From NCBI GenBank assembly GCA_020050685.1, contig JAGVKG010000039.1, forward strand, positions 1 through 45,904: a stretch of 45,904 nt of DNA, given 5' to 3'. The position numbers and the translations under genes are program-made. Below, one piece after another: positions 32,648 to 40,559 of this stretch. Under the pieces are notes generated by a model. That model was not told the DNA's origin. It ran no database searches and saw only the letters and a list, made by a program, of their open reading frames with translations. The DNA comes from Candidatus Obscuribacterales bacterium. GTDB lineage: Bacteria > Cyanobacteriota > Vampirovibrionia > Obscuribacterales > Obscuribacteraceae. Each line of letters begins with the position of its first letter. Positions within the stretch are counted from its first letter, which is position 1.

Positions 32648-35629
32648 CTAGGTCCAAAGGTGAGGCATGCTAGTTCTAAATTGATCAAGCGACTGAGCAT
32701 CATTGATGTTCACCCCGGCAGTGTTCATTGCGCTAACCACCTGACGAGCATTGACCTTGGTGATTTTTTCTTGGTGTCTAATCAATTTGCCAGGAGCGCC
32801 GCTTGGCAGATTGGGGGACTGTACTCCCCAGTGGTTCGAAACGGTCTGCAACCAAGCTTTGGATTGTTCAACTGTTTGATTCGGGTTCTGTTGCAGAAGC
32901 TCAGCATGCACCTCATAGACGACTCCTGCTGTGCCTTCCGGCGCGATATGGTGCATATCGAGAATTTGCTGCACAAATTCTGCATTTTTACTGTGAGCGA
33001 CAGAAGCAATCAGTGACACTCTTTGTGTGGCAGTTGCATTAGGATACAAACTGTCAACTTCTTTGGTGACTAGAGCTCCCATTTCTGGAATGACAATTTG
33101 TTGCTCGCCCTTGCCCAAAATTTTGACGTTATCATTACCATAAGAGTTCATGTTGGCGGCACTGTCCTTAATGCCCAATTTTTCCAAGTGACTCTTGATG
33201 GCAGCAAACTTAGTGCTTTCAGGCGAGTAGTCGTTTATCGGATCGCCATATAAACCATGTATGGCACCGGCCAGTTCTGGGGTATATGCGCCGCCTAATT
33301 CCCGTGCTAAGTACTGGTCATAACCATTACCTTTCTTGCCGGCCATGTAAGCCTGTGAATCTAATATGCCGGCTTTAAACATGTTCTTTGCTAGCTTTGC
33401 CTGGCCATAGGCGCTATCTTCAAAGCGTATGCCTTTTCTGGCTAATCGTGCCGCATAAAACTTTTCCTCGGCTGTTTCCGGTTTGTCAAATCCATAAGCT
33501 ATAGCAGATACGCGCTTCGCTTCATCTGCTTCTTCACCGGTAAAGCTGGCCATCCCGCTCACAATGTCGTTGCGCTCCGCATCCTCGTCGCTTGCATTTT
33601 CACTGCGGTGGTACGAAATACCGTCTTTGCTACCGCTGAATTCGTCCTTTCCGTTTTTGCTCCACTTTCTAATCCGCTTGTTGGCAAGCACAGCCTTTGC
33701 ATTGCCGGCAATGGCTCCTTTTTTATCGTTATCACTTGCAAGTTTGCCGGTGCCGGACCATGGGCTTTGCCATGGATTCGGATCTGGTATTTTTGGCAGT
33801 CCAGCTATATTGGCTTGACCTGGATTTATGCCCAGATTACCTTGTGCACCGGCTCCTGCTATGTTCACTCCAGCACCAAGCTGTCCTTGTCCATTGGCCA
33901 TTTGACCTTGTGCCATATTTAGTTGTTGTCCCTGCTGGTTCTGGGCAGCAGCGGCTTGCGCATTTTGTGCCTGTGCGTTTTGTGCTTGCGCATTTTGATT
34001 GTTTGCGTTCTGCACGTTGAGATTGGCACCACCAGCAGCTTGAGCGCCAGCGGCTGGTCCTCCTAGCCCGTTTAATTGTGGCGTTGACGTAGACATTGTA
34101 GAAAGCCCCGGTGGTCCGCTTCCAGGAAGGTGGGGTTCCAGCTTACTTGTTATTGCATTGCCCACAAACTCCATGCCTTCAGCAACTTTGCCGAGAAGAT
34201 CTCTCGGGTTGAGGAAAGGAGAAGTTGGTTCAATTACACCAGCCATTTGGAAAGCCGGTGCATAAAGCATTAGGGTAAGGGCCCCAATAGCAATCAAGAT
34301 TTTTCCCCAGGGCTCGTAATCGGAGTTCATTACAATGACCAGGATTCTCAGGCATCCAATCCAGAAAAATGACCAAAGGTTTACCGCCACAAATCCATAC
34401 ATGAATTTGGTTGTGTACATTTCTGTGTCCGGGGCGGCAAACATGACAATGAAAAGTGGCGCAAACATGTATTGCGCTAACAGAAGTATTGTTTGAATAC
34501 CTTTTAAAATAATTAGCGAAATTAGCTCAACGACGATTATGCCACCAAGGAAAGTGAAAATGAAACCGGCAACAAAAGATATTACGTCTCCGGCAAGCGG
34601 ACCGAACTTGCCCGCGATGGCTATCGGATATGCAGCATCCCCTAGGATCGGAGCTATTCCTTTTACTAATCCGGCAAGACCCGCAATAAACCCGAGTCGA
34701 ATGGAATCCGCAATGGCCGTATCGAGTTGGGCTGCCTCAGCGGCAGAATTGAACCAGATTGCTTTAATCATTTCATTGGAAATCTGGACTACGAATGTGT
34801 ATAAGGTCGGCCAAGCAATTAATATGCCCGTAGTTGTAATCAAACGCAAAACTGGCGACATGATATTGACCATGCCGCGCCATTGAGCTTCTGTCCAGTA
34901 TTTCCAAATACACAAAATGAACCAGAGCAAAAGTAAATCTGTGGCAATTGCATAAATTATGTCAGCTACTTGGCGAATACCTCTATCAATATCTGTATTG
35001 CCGATGGCAACATTATGGTTCAACATAAAGGTTCGGAGCACACCGCTTAGAAATTGTGCTGCTGGACAAATCCAACCGTTGACGAATTCGGTGATCCATT
35101 TGCTCATTAATTGGCCGATTGAACGGAAGAGTCGGGAAACGACATCATCCGAGTACCATTTGTGCAGGCCTTGGTAAACATCGTTTTGGACACCAAGCCC
35201 ATCACCAAGAGCATTTTCAATACCGGTGACGGAGTTGTCTAAGCGCTGTTCGCCGGCTTGCTGAGCCAAGGTAGTAAGATCAGCGCCGCGCAGATAGTTT
35301 TCTACGGCATTGCCTGCATTGCGAACGCCTTGGTCCGCTGCGCTTTTCCCCGCGGTATTATTCTCGGTTGTATTGGTTAATGGTGATTTCGGGCTTGTAT
35401 CTTCTGCAGCCTGCCTGGCACCAGGAGCTATTTCATAAGTGTTATCACTTGTGGCTGCATCAGCATCTTGTTGAGCGTAGCTTGCTTGTGGCAAAAAGAG
35501 TTGCACACCAACCATTAAGTGCATCAACAAAAAAAGCGCAGAACAAAAACGTATTGCCAACCTTGTACTTTTCTTGGTTGGCGACAGTTTTGTTCTGTCT
35601 CGTTTGTTGACTGCTGACACTTTTTTCAT
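32648..35629 (-). CDS. VirB6/TrbL-like polytopic protein with long C-terminal domain
   Basis: This 993-residue product has a signal/anchor (about 25-52, ending SYA-QQ), a periplasmic stretch, then six to seven hydrophobic segments between about 220 and 465 (for example IIYAIATDLLLLWFILCIWKYW, AGFIFTFLGGIIVVELISLIIL, ILIAIGALTLMLYAPAF). Residues about 535-600 are a low-complexity Asn/Gln/Ala linker, and about 640-993 is a charged soluble domain with no recognised fold. VirB6/TrbL proteins form the inner-membrane channel, and extended C-terminal domains occur in some. It is the only gene in its block. A cargo or regulatory role for the tail is speculation. Confidence 0.7.
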   Translation of the reverse strand: MKKVSAVNKRDRTKLSPTKKSTRLAIRFCSALFLLMHLMVGVQLFLPQASYAQQDADAATSDNTYEIAPGARQAAEDTSPKSPLTNTTENNTAGKSAADQGVRNAGNAVENYLRGADLTTLAQQAGEQRLDNSVTGIENALGDGLGVQNDVYQGLHKWYSDDVVSRLFRSIGQLMSKWITEFVNGWICPAAQFLSGVLRTFMLNHNVAIGNTDIDRGIRQVADIIYAIATDLLLLWFILCIWKYWTEAQWRGMVNIMSPVLRLITTTGILIAWPTLYTFVVQISNEMIKAIWFNSAAEAAQLDTAIADSIRLGFIAGLAGLVKGIAPILGDAAYPIAIAGKFGPLAGDVISFVAGFIFTFLGGIIVVELISLIILKGIQTILLLAQYMFAPLFIVMFAAPDTEMYTTKFMYGFVAVNLWSFFWIGCLRILVIVMNSDYEPWGKILIAIGALTLMLYAPAFQMAGVIEPTSPFLNPRDLLGKVAEGMEFVGNAITSKLEPHLPGSGPPGLSTMSTSTPQLNGLGGPAAGAQAAGGANLNVQNANNQNAQAQNAQAQNAQAAAAQNQQGQQLNMAQGQMANGQGQLGAGVNIAGAGAQGNLGINPGQANIAGLPKIPDPNPWQSPWSGTGKLASDNDKKGAIAGNAKAVLANKRIRKWSKNGKDEFSGSKDGISYHRSENASDEDAERNDIVSGMASFTGEEADEAKRVSAIAYGFDKPETAEEKFYAARLARKGIRFEDSAYGQAKLAKNMFKAGILDSQAYMAGKKGNGYDQYLARELGGAYTPELAGAIHGLYGDPINDYSPESTKFAAIKSHLEKLGIKDSAANMNSYGNDNVKILGKGEQQIVIPEMGALVTKEVDSLYPNATATQRVSLIASVAHSKNAEFVQQILDMHHIAPEGTAGVVYEVHAELLQQNPNQTVEQSKAWLQTVSNHWGVQSPNLPSGAPGKLIRHQEKITKVNARQVVSAMNTAGVNINDAQSLDQFRTSMPHLWT
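33954..34013. repeat. In-frame 15-bp tandem repeat
   Basis: Four units of about 15 bp encode NAQAQ-like pentapeptides in the linker of the VirB6-like protein. Length variation between strains would be expected. Confidence 0.75.
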
Positions 35630-35682
35630 TCCATTGTCTTGCAGGACTGGATTGGTCGAAGGCAGAGGGTTCCGCCGCCTTC

Positions 35683-35698
35683 AGTGGGGAAATTCCCC
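35683..35698. promoter_or_regulatory. GGGAA/TTCCC-type dyad upstream of the VirB6-like gene
   Basis: AGTGGGGAAATTCCCC lies 54-69 bp upstream of ATG 35629 and matches the AGTGGGAA-NN-TTCCC pattern found upstream of three other blocks. Confidence 0.6.
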
Positions 35699-35707
35699 TT
35701 ATAGGAT

Positions 35708-35736
35708 ATGGGCCGGTATCAATGACACCGGCCCAT
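35708..35736. terminator. Strong 10-bp GC-rich stem after the pilin-like gene
   Basis: ATGGGCCGGT (35708-35717) and ACCGGCCCAT (35727-35736) pair perfectly around a 9-base loop, 14 bp beyond the pilin-like stop. TTTT follows only on the plus strand, so on the transcribed minus strand it may be a partial terminator or an mRNA-stabilising stem separating pilin and VirB6 expression. Confidence 0.6.
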
Positions 35737-35749
35737 TTTGGAGCGAGCT

Positions 35750-36178
35750 TTAGAGACCGCCGCCCAAGCCACCGAAGTTGTTGATGGCGTAGGTTCCGAT
35801 CATGTGAACCGCAGTTGGTCCACCGAAGCCAATTCCTAATCCTTTGGCTACGTTCATGGCAGACTCACCACCGTCCCGGCTACCGAAAGCAACTTTCATT
35901 CCAGCTACTGAAGAAGGAATTGTGGAAAGAGCTGTGGCAATACGGGAAATGTCACGTGCGGAGTCATAGCCGAAGTCAGCCAATTGACCAACTTCATTTG
36001 ATTGTCCGTAACGTGGGTCTACCGGAGGTCCAACCAAACCTTGCGCATGGGCTACTTGATCATAGACACCGATGGCGATGAGTAAGAGTTGGGGAGCCAA
36101 AAGAAAGCCTACTTTCGTAGCAACCTTGAAGGTTGTTGAAGAAGCAATCTTCTTGCTGAGGGTACTGATCTTTAACAT
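35750..36178 (-). CDS. Small exported protein, candidate VirB2-like pilin subunit
   Basis: ATG 36178 has AGGAGG at ideal spacing, giving 142 residues; the longer frame to 36241 is unlikely. A long signal sequence with hydrophobic core VGFLLAPQLLLIAIGVYD ends at VAHA-QG. The mature protein of about 96 residues is Gly-rich, with a second moderately hydrophobic region (about 108-135, VAKGLGIGFGGPTAVHMIGTYAINNF). The size, long leader, strong ribosome binding site and position before VirB6 fit a VirB2/TrbC-type pilin, but two strong transmembrane helices, as usual in VirB2, are not obvious. An exported adaptor is the alternative. Confidence 0.5.
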   Translation of the reverse strand: MLKISTLSKKIASSTTFKVATKVGFLLAPQLLLIAIGVYDQVAHAQGLVGPPVDPRYGQSNEVGQLADFGYDSARDISRIATALSTIPSSVAGMKVAFGSRDGGESAMNVAKGLGIGFGGPTAVHMIGTYAINNFGGLGGGL

Positions 36179-36258
36179 TTTAAGCCTCCTAAAAGGGAAT
36201 GTTTTTGAGTTGAGTGAACGAGTGAGTGAGCTATGGGACAAAAAACCTATTCAAAAAA

Positions 36259-36888
36259 TTAGTGACGCAAAAGTTTTCCTTGTACTTCGGTGTGTCTGCT
36301 TAGACCATCGCTAGCCGAGGACGGTAGAAACGATCCAGGCACGTAGCCGAAGTTCTTATCGTAAGAAGCAATTTGTTCTGCAGGTGGTGCTGCAAGACCA
36401 GTTGCTTTCGGCTTGTTAACCAGTTGAGCATGGACTGCCGTTTTGGCATGGCCGCCACGGGAGACTGCTCTGCGTGGTGAATGAGCCTGATTGTGAAGCG
36501 GGAGAGATTGTGCTTGTGCCACTTTTGGCACTTCTGCTTTCTTTGCTTGAGTAGGCAGAGATTCTGGTGTACCGAAAGCAGCATCAAATTGTCCTTTTGG
36601 TGGCAACATTTGTGGTGTCACTTGCGTAAATGCTGGGCGTACTGCCACTTGAGGCAACTTTGGTTTAGCCAACATCTGAGGATCGAGTCCTAAGAATTTC
36701 GAGCCGACTGGCACCGAACCATCTCTGACTGAGTGTTCTGGTTGCGGCATGCGGGCTTGCTCTTGCTTCCAAACATTAGGCGCAAATGAGAAGCGGGCAG
36801 ATCCAGGTTCGGCTTGTGATGGCAAAGTCGACATCAAGCTTAGTGCTAGTGCTCCTGCGATATTTAAAATTTTGGTTTGCGTATTCAT
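36259..36888 (-). CDS. Exported basic protein of unknown function
   Basis: The 209-residue product has a signal peptide (ILNIAGALALSLMSTLPSQA-EP). The mature part is rich in Pro, Gln, Lys and His and lacks obvious secondary-structure-rich domains (PKLPQVAVRPAFTQVTPQMLPPKGQ, HSPRRAVSRGGHAK). It lies between the Gly/Tyr-rich exported protein and the pilin-like gene on the same strand and is probably co-transcribed. It could be a periplasmic or surface component replacing the missing VirB7/9/10 parts; this is inference from location only. No family is recognised. Confidence 0.55.
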   Translation of the reverse strand: MNTQTKILNIAGALALSLMSTLPSQAEPGSARFSFAPNVWKQEQARMPQPEHSVRDGSVPVGSKFLGLDPQMLAKPKLPQVAVRPAFTQVTPQMLPPKGQFDAAFGTPESLPTQAKKAEVPKVAQAQSLPLHNQAHSPRRAVSRGGHAKTAVHAQLVNKPKATGLAAPPAEQIASYDKNFGYVPGSFLPSSASDGLSRHTEVQGKLLRH

Positions 36889-36947
36889 GGTCCTAATCTC
36901 TTATATGTATTTGTGGTTGGAAGTAGTTTGAAAATCTTTTGTTAGCT

Positions 36948-37685
36948 TTAGAAGAATCGGCGTCTTCCGAGTGAGCCTAGACCCATGCCCATTATTCCGC
37001 GGTTGTAATTGGTGTAGCCACCGTAGCCACGACCGTAGCCACCATAATAGCCACCACCACCGTAGCCGCCATAGTAGCGACCGCCGCCACCATTCATTGA
37101 TCTACTGATTGCATAACCGGCACCCATGGCGATAGCTGCCATTCCTAATCCACCAGCCAATGTGCTGATGCGGCTAATTGCCGAAGGCTTGCCAGTGTTG
37201 CGCATCGTTTTAGAAGATGCGGTATTTCTTTTCACACCAGCCGAAAGAGTTTGTGATTGTGTATTGGTTGGATTTGTGTGGTTGACGCAGTCTTCACAAA
37301 TTTCACCTGTGCTGGACATATTTGGATTTAATTGTCCAACCTTTTGCTCACCAGTTAAACTTGGTGGCAAATCACCTTTATTCATCAGTTGATCAAAAGC
37401 GTCATTACGCATTTGTTGTGCCGATGGTTGCATTGGCATTTGACCCATGCCCAGTTGAGCTTGCCTTGCTTGTACTTGGCTCTGTTGCATTTGCTGAGCC
37501 GCTTGTGCGTTGAGCGGTATCACTTCTGGCGGTAGAAGCAAATCTTCTCCAGCGTTTGGTGAAAAACCTTGAGCTAATACTTGAGACTCAAATGCAAATC
37601 CGCAAATTAGACCAAGCGACAAAGCGACTTGAGCAAGCTTGAACTTGCTTTGCATTTTATTTTTGCTGTCGTTGTGTGTCTTCAT
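36948..37685 (-). CDS. Exported protein with Gly/Tyr-rich C-terminus
   Basis: The 245-residue product has a signal peptide (LAQVALSLGLICGFAFESQVLA-QG), a Gln/Met-rich region (about 60-95, AAQQMQQSQVQARQAQLGMGQMPMQP), one CEDC pair (about 135-138), then a short hydrophobic glycine-zipper-like stretch (AGGLGMAAIAMGAGYAI). It ends in a GGYGGGGYYGGYGRGYGG-type tail. Such tails occur in adhesive or self-assembling surface proteins. The glycine zipper plus Gly/Tyr tail also occurs in the TPR protein at 18251. ATG 37685 has only a weak ribosome binding site; ATG 37655 is possible. It begins a block preceded by the shared dyad. Confidence 0.6.
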   Translation of the reverse strand: MKTHNDSKNKMQSKFKLAQVALSLGLICGFAFESQVLAQGFSPNAGEDLLLPPEVIPLNAQAAQQMQQSQVQARQAQLGMGQMPMQPSAQQMRNDAFDQLMNKGDLPPSLTGEQKVGQLNPNMSSTGEICEDCVNHTNPTNTQSQTLSAGVKRNTASSKTMRNTGKPSAISRISTLAGGLGMAAIAMGAGYAISRSMNGGGGRYYGGYGGGGYYGGYGRGYGGYTNYNRGIMGMGLGSLGRRRFF

Positions 37686-37770
37686 GGTCTTTTCTTTGGT
37701 TTGCCGACCGGCTTGCGGTCGTATGGGTTAAGTAGTGGGATTTTAAGTGATTGCCTCTGTTCAAGATATC

Positions 37771-37805
37771 GGGGGAATTCCCATTTCAGTGGGAAGATTC
37801 CCCCC
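37771..37805. promoter_or_regulatory. Paired GGGAA/TTCCC-type dyads upstream of the Gly/Tyr-rich protein block
   Basis: GGGGGAATTCCC (37771-37782) and AGTGGGAAGATTCCCC (37788-37803, extending in C to 37805) lie 86-120 bp upstream of ATG 37685. The order and 5-6-bp gap match the pair at 32546-32578. Confidence 0.65.
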
Positions 37806-37824
37806 GCTGGTCTTAGACCGGCTT

Positions 37825-38775
37825 TTAGAAGTTGGTCTCAATGGCAGATGGCACCATGAGTTGGTCCATTTTTTGTGGGTTAGTGTTGGCTGGATTAAAC
37901 TGCATATAAGGTAAGCCAAAGTCGGTTGTGTTCGAGCTATAAAGCGGGATGCGCCTCCAGCCTTGACCAAATTCAAACGATTGTTGGGCATTAATACCTT
38001 CAACTGGGCAGTCTCTTGTGGAGGACAAGCCGTAATCTTGCAGCGAGGTGCCGGTGGGAATTTTTACTCCGCCAACCGAGTAGCGCATACCGCCACCCAA
38101 GTCGATTGAGTTGTTTCTCAAACCGTCACCGGTTGGTACACCATATGGTACGCCCCAGCCGGCCCATGGTCCAAGTCTGGTTACTTCGTCTTGGCTATCG
38201 CCACCGCCGCCCATGACTGAATTGCGGCCGCGATATCCCCATTGGTGAGTTTCCTGACCACCACGACGAACGGTTGGAATAGTTGTGTAATAACCACCAG
38301 TTCCAGGCAGTCCGCCACCAGGCATGACATTAACCAATTGAGCCGGATTGAATGAACCCATTGGTGCGGTCAATTGACCTGGATCTGGTCCAGGTGTGGA
38401 AGGCGGTGGTGGAATAAATGGTGAAAGTGCTGGACCCAAAACACCGGGAGGTGATACCACTCCTGGTGACACAGGCAATGGAATACCGGAGCTGTACTGG
38501 TCGATTGTATTTGAAGGAATGGATGTTACCCATGGTTTAAGTTCAGGCGATCCGCCCATACCAGGAGTGACTGGCACTGGTGTCGGTCCATCACCAATCG
38601 GTGGTGGCTGACCTTCTGGTGCCGGCACGAATGGTGCGTTTGCCGGTGCACAAGGTACTAACGGATTGCGCAAGGTGGCGGACATTTGCGCTGAGCACGA
38701 TTGGCTCGTCGCCAATTGGCACATGCCAATTATGCTTGCCGCAATTGCGATTCTGGTGATGGTTAACTTAAGCAT
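37825..38775 (-). CDS. Proline-rich exported protein, paralogue A
   Basis: The 316-residue product has a signal peptide (ITRIAIAASIIGMCQLATSQSCSA-QM) and a Pro/Gly-rich body (GQPPPIGDGPTPVPVTPGMGGSP, SPFIPPPPSTPGPDPGQL). Later segments AQLVNVMPGGGLPG and TSLQDYGLSSTRDCPVEG have counterparts in the upstream gene, showing a tandem duplication. GGAGG precedes ATG 38775. Mature cysteines are few (near LVPCAP and RDCPVEG). No named family is recognised. Strong co-orientation with the secretion genes suggests a surface or periplasmic role. The gene ends about 20 bp from the shared dyad of the next block. Confidence 0.6.
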   Translation of the reverse strand: MLKLTITRIAIAASIIGMCQLATSQSCSAQMSATLRNPLVPCAPANAPFVPAPEGQPPPIGDGPTPVPVTPGMGGSPELKPWVTSIPSNTIDQYSSGIPLPVSPGVVSPPGVLGPALSPFIPPPPSTPGPDPGQLTAPMGSFNPAQLVNVMPGGGLPGTGGYYTTIPTVRRGGQETHQWGYRGRNSVMGGGGDSQDEVTRLGPWAGWGVPYGVPTGDGLRNNSIDLGGGMRYSVGGVKIPTGTSLQDYGLSSTRDCPVEGINAQQSFEFGQGWRRIPLYSSNTTDFGLPYMQFNPANTNPQKMDQLMVPSAIETNF

Positions 38776-38795
38776 TTTAAAAAGCCTCCGGAGCT

Positions 38796-39551
38796 TTAGT
38801 AATTGGCTTGAGTCATGCGTGCACGAAGCACGGGACCCTTGAAGAGTTGTCTGTTACCGTGAAGGTCTTGGGTGTTTTGGGCGCTATTTAGGTTTGGATC
38901 ACGGTTTTGGCTGGCACCAATTGGTGCCGGGAAAATAAAAGGTCTGGGGCCGTCATCGGACTTTGTGCGTACCACACCGCGGCTAACCATGGATGGCATT
39001 CTGTCGATGTCGAGGCCAAAATCTGTCAATCTGGAACCGTACATTTTCGGGTATCCAAGATCTCTTGTGGTTTGAGCGCTCCAGCGTTCGCGTGGTGCGA
39101 AATCTCCGGGCATGCCACCATCCGGGTTGATGTTTACCAAAGCAGCCGGTGGAATCCAACCAGATGTCGTACCTGGTATCGAACCATAATCAACCGGATC
39201 ATTTTGGGCTGATGGCTGCCAGTAAGGTGCAAACTCTGCATTGACTAGATCTTTTTCGAGGGGGCTAGTAGGCGATATATAGACATGCGATGGTGGTGGC
39301 ATCGGACCACCCCAATCACCACCAGGTGTTGGGATCCAAAGATCGCCACTGCCAATTGGGGGAGGCTGTCCGGGATCTGCTGCCGTATCAGGCGGCATTA
39401 CCGAAGCCGTTGGTATATATGGATTACGTAGCGTTTCATATGACTGGGCAAACGATGGGCAAACCGTGGTCAAAGATGCCACCACAAAAAGGGCCGTCGA
39501 CAGAATTAGTGTCTTTGGCTTTAGTTGCAGATTGTGAATTGAATTAAGCAT
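38796..39551 (-). CDS. Proline-rich exported protein, paralogue B
   Basis: The 251-residue product starts at ATG 39551; the open frame back to 39695 has no signal or ribosome binding site. The signal peptide is LILSTALFVVASLTTVCPSFA-QS. Alignable landmarks with paralogue A in the same order are TLRNPYIP (versus TLRNPLVP), GQPPPIGSG (versus GQPPPIGDG), AALVNINPDGGMPG (versus AQLVNVMPGGGLPG) and LTDFGLDI (versus LQDYGLSS). It is the first gene of the whole minus-strand locus, with paralogue A 20 bp downstream. Function is unknown. Confidence 0.6.
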   Translation of the reverse strand: MLNSIHNLQLKPKTLILSTALFVVASLTTVCPSFAQSYETLRNPYIPTASVMPPDTAADPGQPPPIGSGDLWIPTPGGDWGGPMPPPSHVYISPTSPLEKDLVNAEFAPYWQPSAQNDPVDYGSIPGTTSGWIPPAALVNINPDGGMPGDFAPRERWSAQTTRDLGYPKMYGSRLTDFGLDIDRMPSMVSRGVVRTKSDDGPRPFIFPAPIGASQNRDPNLNSAQNTQDLHGNRQLFKGPVLRARMTQANY

Positions 39552-39680
39552 TTTTGATCCGGTTGGATTTTTTCTGTTGTGCCTTATCTTTGGCGCCCTG
39601 CCCAATTTGGTACTGGTACGGGCATCCCAAACGATAACTTTTAGATAAGCCCGCGTCTCTGGGGGTCTTACGTAATGGCA

Positions 39681-39696
39681 TGGGAATTTTCCCACT
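39681..39696. promoter_or_regulatory. GGGAA/TTCCC-type dyad between the secretion locus and the coiled-coil gene
   Basis: TGGGAATTTTCCCACT reads AGTGGGAAAATTCCCA on the minus strand, 130-145 bp upstream of ATG 39551 and about 142 bp from GTG 39838. The 286-bp gap also holds the palindrome TTAGGCCTAA (39726-39735) and the inverted repeat AGATCAG/CTGATCT (39736-39742 and 39753-39759), which may serve the plus-strand gene. Confidence 0.6.
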
Positions 39697-39837
39697 GAGC
39701 TTAATGTGAAAATTAAATAGAAGGCTTAGGCCTAAAGATCAGTTATAAAGATCTGATCTGAAAATTAGATTTGAAAAAGTATTTGTACAAAAGATCAATT
39801 ATCGGTATCATTGTTTTGCTAGAAAGGCGGACCGCGC

Positions 39838-40458
39838 GTGACCAGTCAAAATTTAGAAGCAAAAGCTTTAAATAGAAATTCCAATCAGACATTGACCCAC
39901 GAAGAGGCAGTCACTGTAGATGGTTTAGAAGATATCTTTAAATGGGCCCAAGACGTGGTGTCAGATGGCCAACATGCCGAAGATAATCGGGCCAAAAAAG
40001 TACGTGAACAAAGAATCCGCCGCCGCGTTCTTGAACTTGTTCAATCAGCCAAAGAACAAAAGCAAAAAGATCAAGCCAAAGATGAGATCACTTATCTGCA
40101 AAGAAGAGTGATTGCACTTTTGCAAAAGCTTTCCGAATCGATTGAAGAAAATTCTTCGCTCAAGCAAACTGTGGTTGCTCAGCAACTTACTTTGGTGAAA
40201 CTGCCGGAGTTGGAAGCTGAAGTCAAGCGACTACAAGATATTGAACTTGATCGCGAAGCATTCGATGAGTCTCGTCGTGAACTAACGAACACACTTTCTA
40301 AATTGAAAAAAGACAGAGACTATTTAGAAGAACTTGTAATTGTAAACGAGCGTGAAAATTCTCGACTAACTCACCTCTTCCGTGAAACGAAAGACGAGTT
40401 GGATAAATTAAAAGGACGTCGCTGGTGGCATTGGCTAATTAGCCCATGGTCACCTTAG
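39838..40458 (+). CDS. Coiled-coil protein of unknown function
   Basis: The 206-residue product starts at GTG 39838 with AAAGG upstream. From about 55 to 190 it is a nearly continuous charged coiled coil (RRRVLELVQSAKEQKQKDQAKDE, LAPEL-like LPELEAEVKRLQDIE, FRETKDELDKLKGRR). It ends in an aromatic tail, RRWWHWLISPW, which could dip into a membrane. No signal peptide is present. It is divergent from the secretion locus, sharing an upstream region that holds the locus dyad, so a linked role is possible but unproven. Confidence 0.65.
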   Translation: MTSQNLEAKALNRNSNQTLTHEEAVTVDGLEDIFKWAQDVVSDGQHAEDNRAKKVREQRIRRRVLELVQSAKEQKQKDQAKDEITYLQRRVIALLQKLSESIEENSSLKQTVVAQQLTLVKLPELEAEVKRLQDIELDREAFDESRRELTNTLSKLKKDRDYLEELVIVNERENSRLTHLFRETKDELDKLKGRRWWHWLISPWSP

Positions 40459-40459
40459 G

Positions 40460-40509
40460 GGTGAGGTACCTTGGACTGGTGTCCTAACACCCGGCCAAGG
40501 ACCTCATCC
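40460..40509. terminator. Large bulged stem with nested hairpin after the coiled-coil gene
   Basis: GGTGAGGT and CCTTGG (40460-40474, separated by one bulged A) pair with CCAAGGACCTCATCC (40495-40509), giving about 14 pairs. Within the loop GGTGT-CCTA-ACACC forms a second hairpin. No T-tract follows, so Rho-independent termination is uncertain; it could stabilise mRNA or be a structured RNA. Confidence 0.55.
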
Positions 40510-40559
40510 GCAGCGATCTCGACTTAGGCTGCTTTTCTAAGCTGGGAGATCGTTTCGGG

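Noticed and set aside
33954-34013. Intergenic tandem repeat or CRISPR
   Set aside because: It is in frame within the VirB6-like gene and encodes Asn/Gln/Ala pentapeptides.
35683-35698. Similarity of the GGGAA/TTCCC dyad to eukaryotic kappa-B sites
   Set aside because: This is a bacterial locus; the resemblance is coincidental and carries no functional meaning.
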